DNA of 23,709 nt, from positions 1-23,709 of the forward strand of contig JBKAGC010000025.1 of the NCBI GenBank assembly GCA_046290215.1, in the 5' to 3' direction. Below are positions 23,524 to 23,709 of the stretch, piece by piece. This DNA is from JAHRVQ01 sp046290215. GTDB taxonomy: Bacteria; Pseudomonadota; Gammaproteobacteria; Pseudomonadales; Azotimanducaceae. The position numbers and the translations under genes were made by a program. How positions within the stretch are numbered: the stretch's first letter is position 1; every line of letters begins with the position of its first letter. Below the pieces are notes generated by a model. It had not been told where the DNA came from, searched no databases, and was given only the letters and a program-made list of their open reading frames with translations.

Positions 23524-23709
23524 ATGACCAGGCTGCAAGACACTAGAGTCTCGTTTACCACCAAGGGCGGTGCCTACACGGACACCACGGAACTTATTCG
23601 CCTGCGCCATGCGGCAAAAGAGCTCCCAGCACTGCAGCTTAACCGATCCCAGAACCCGCTATCGGGCATGCTCACGTCAAATTTTAAAGGCCGCGGCATT
23701 GATTTTGCT
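23524..23709 (+). CDS. DUF58 domain protein, N-terminal part (cut by window edge)
   Basis: The frame from ATG 23524 is open to the window edge and gives 62 residues. It contains ELIRLRHAAKELPA and a later GMLTSNFKGRGIDFA, which match the opening of DUF58 proteins (ELIRLR, then S-x-x-x-G-R-G-x-x-F). That domain is normally encoded directly after a MoxR ATPase, in operons that also carry von Willebrand factor A proteins. The gap to the MoxR stop is 23 bases. The rest of the protein and any further operon members lie beyond the window. Confidence 0.82.
   Translation, partial: MTRLQDTRVSFTTKGGAYTDTTELIRLRHAAKELPALQLNRSQNPLSGMLTSNFKGRGIDFA

Overview
This window is ordinary chromosomal DNA from a Gammaproteobacterium. 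Its gene neighbourhoods, as I remember them, resemble Pseudomonas and its marine relatives: lexA facing topA, rmf facing pyrD, and a large NAD-dependent glutamate dehydrogenase (gdhB type) beside pyrD. I see no transposase, integrase, phage gene, CRISPR array, tRNA or rRNA, and coding density is high. No gene-free stretch exceeds 300 bases.

Layout. 1-379: start of an MscS-like channel gene on the minus strand, cut by the window edge. 457-1170: secreted protein with two SPOR-like repeats, divergent from lexA (1425-2021). The lexA promoter has its -10 box inside a perfect SOS box. lexA and topA (2117-4822, minus) converge on one bidirectional terminator. 5031-5543: small membrane-anchored protein of unknown function, divergent from a UspA-type stress protein (5651-6085). 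6196-8238: soluble lytic transglycosylase (Slt). 8338-10082: two tightly linked signalling genes, a small helical protein and an EAL-HDOD protein. 10125-12870: an overlapping cluster of a TatD hydrolase, a glutaredoxin-like protein and an ABC-F ATPase. 12901-13317: a ZntR-like MerR regulator (minus), divergent from a D-Ala-D-Ala ligase gene (13463-14428) that has no ATG start. 14450-15742: ammonium transporter (minus), divergent from rmf (16034-16261) across a structured intergenic region. 16286-22268: minus-strand run of gdhB, a DUF2835 gene and pyrD. 22508 to the end: a MoxR-type AAA+ ATPase and the start of a DUF58 gene.

How the genes fit together. Most are housekeeping genes: SOS control, DNA topology, wall recycling and synthesis, nitrogen and glutamate metabolism, pyrimidine synthesis, ribosome hibernation and metal sensing. 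The least explained part is the 8338-10082 pair. The first protein carries a D-x-x-x-Q motif inside F-x-D-x-x-x-Q and an acidic, LF-terminated tail. Both resemble the catalytic helix and CheY-docking peptide of the chemotaxis phosphatase CheZ. It sits two bases upstream of a c-di-GMP-type EAL-HDOD gene. I propose it as a compact, undescribed CheZ-like response-regulator phosphatase; this is inference from motifs.

Other points of interest are interleaved, mutually exclusive inverted repeats upstream of rmf, a strong hairpin at the predicted 5' end of the topA mRNA, and an orphan MerR regulator with a long-spacer operator-promoter pointing at itself. All coordinates and motifs come from reading the sequence; no database search was possible.
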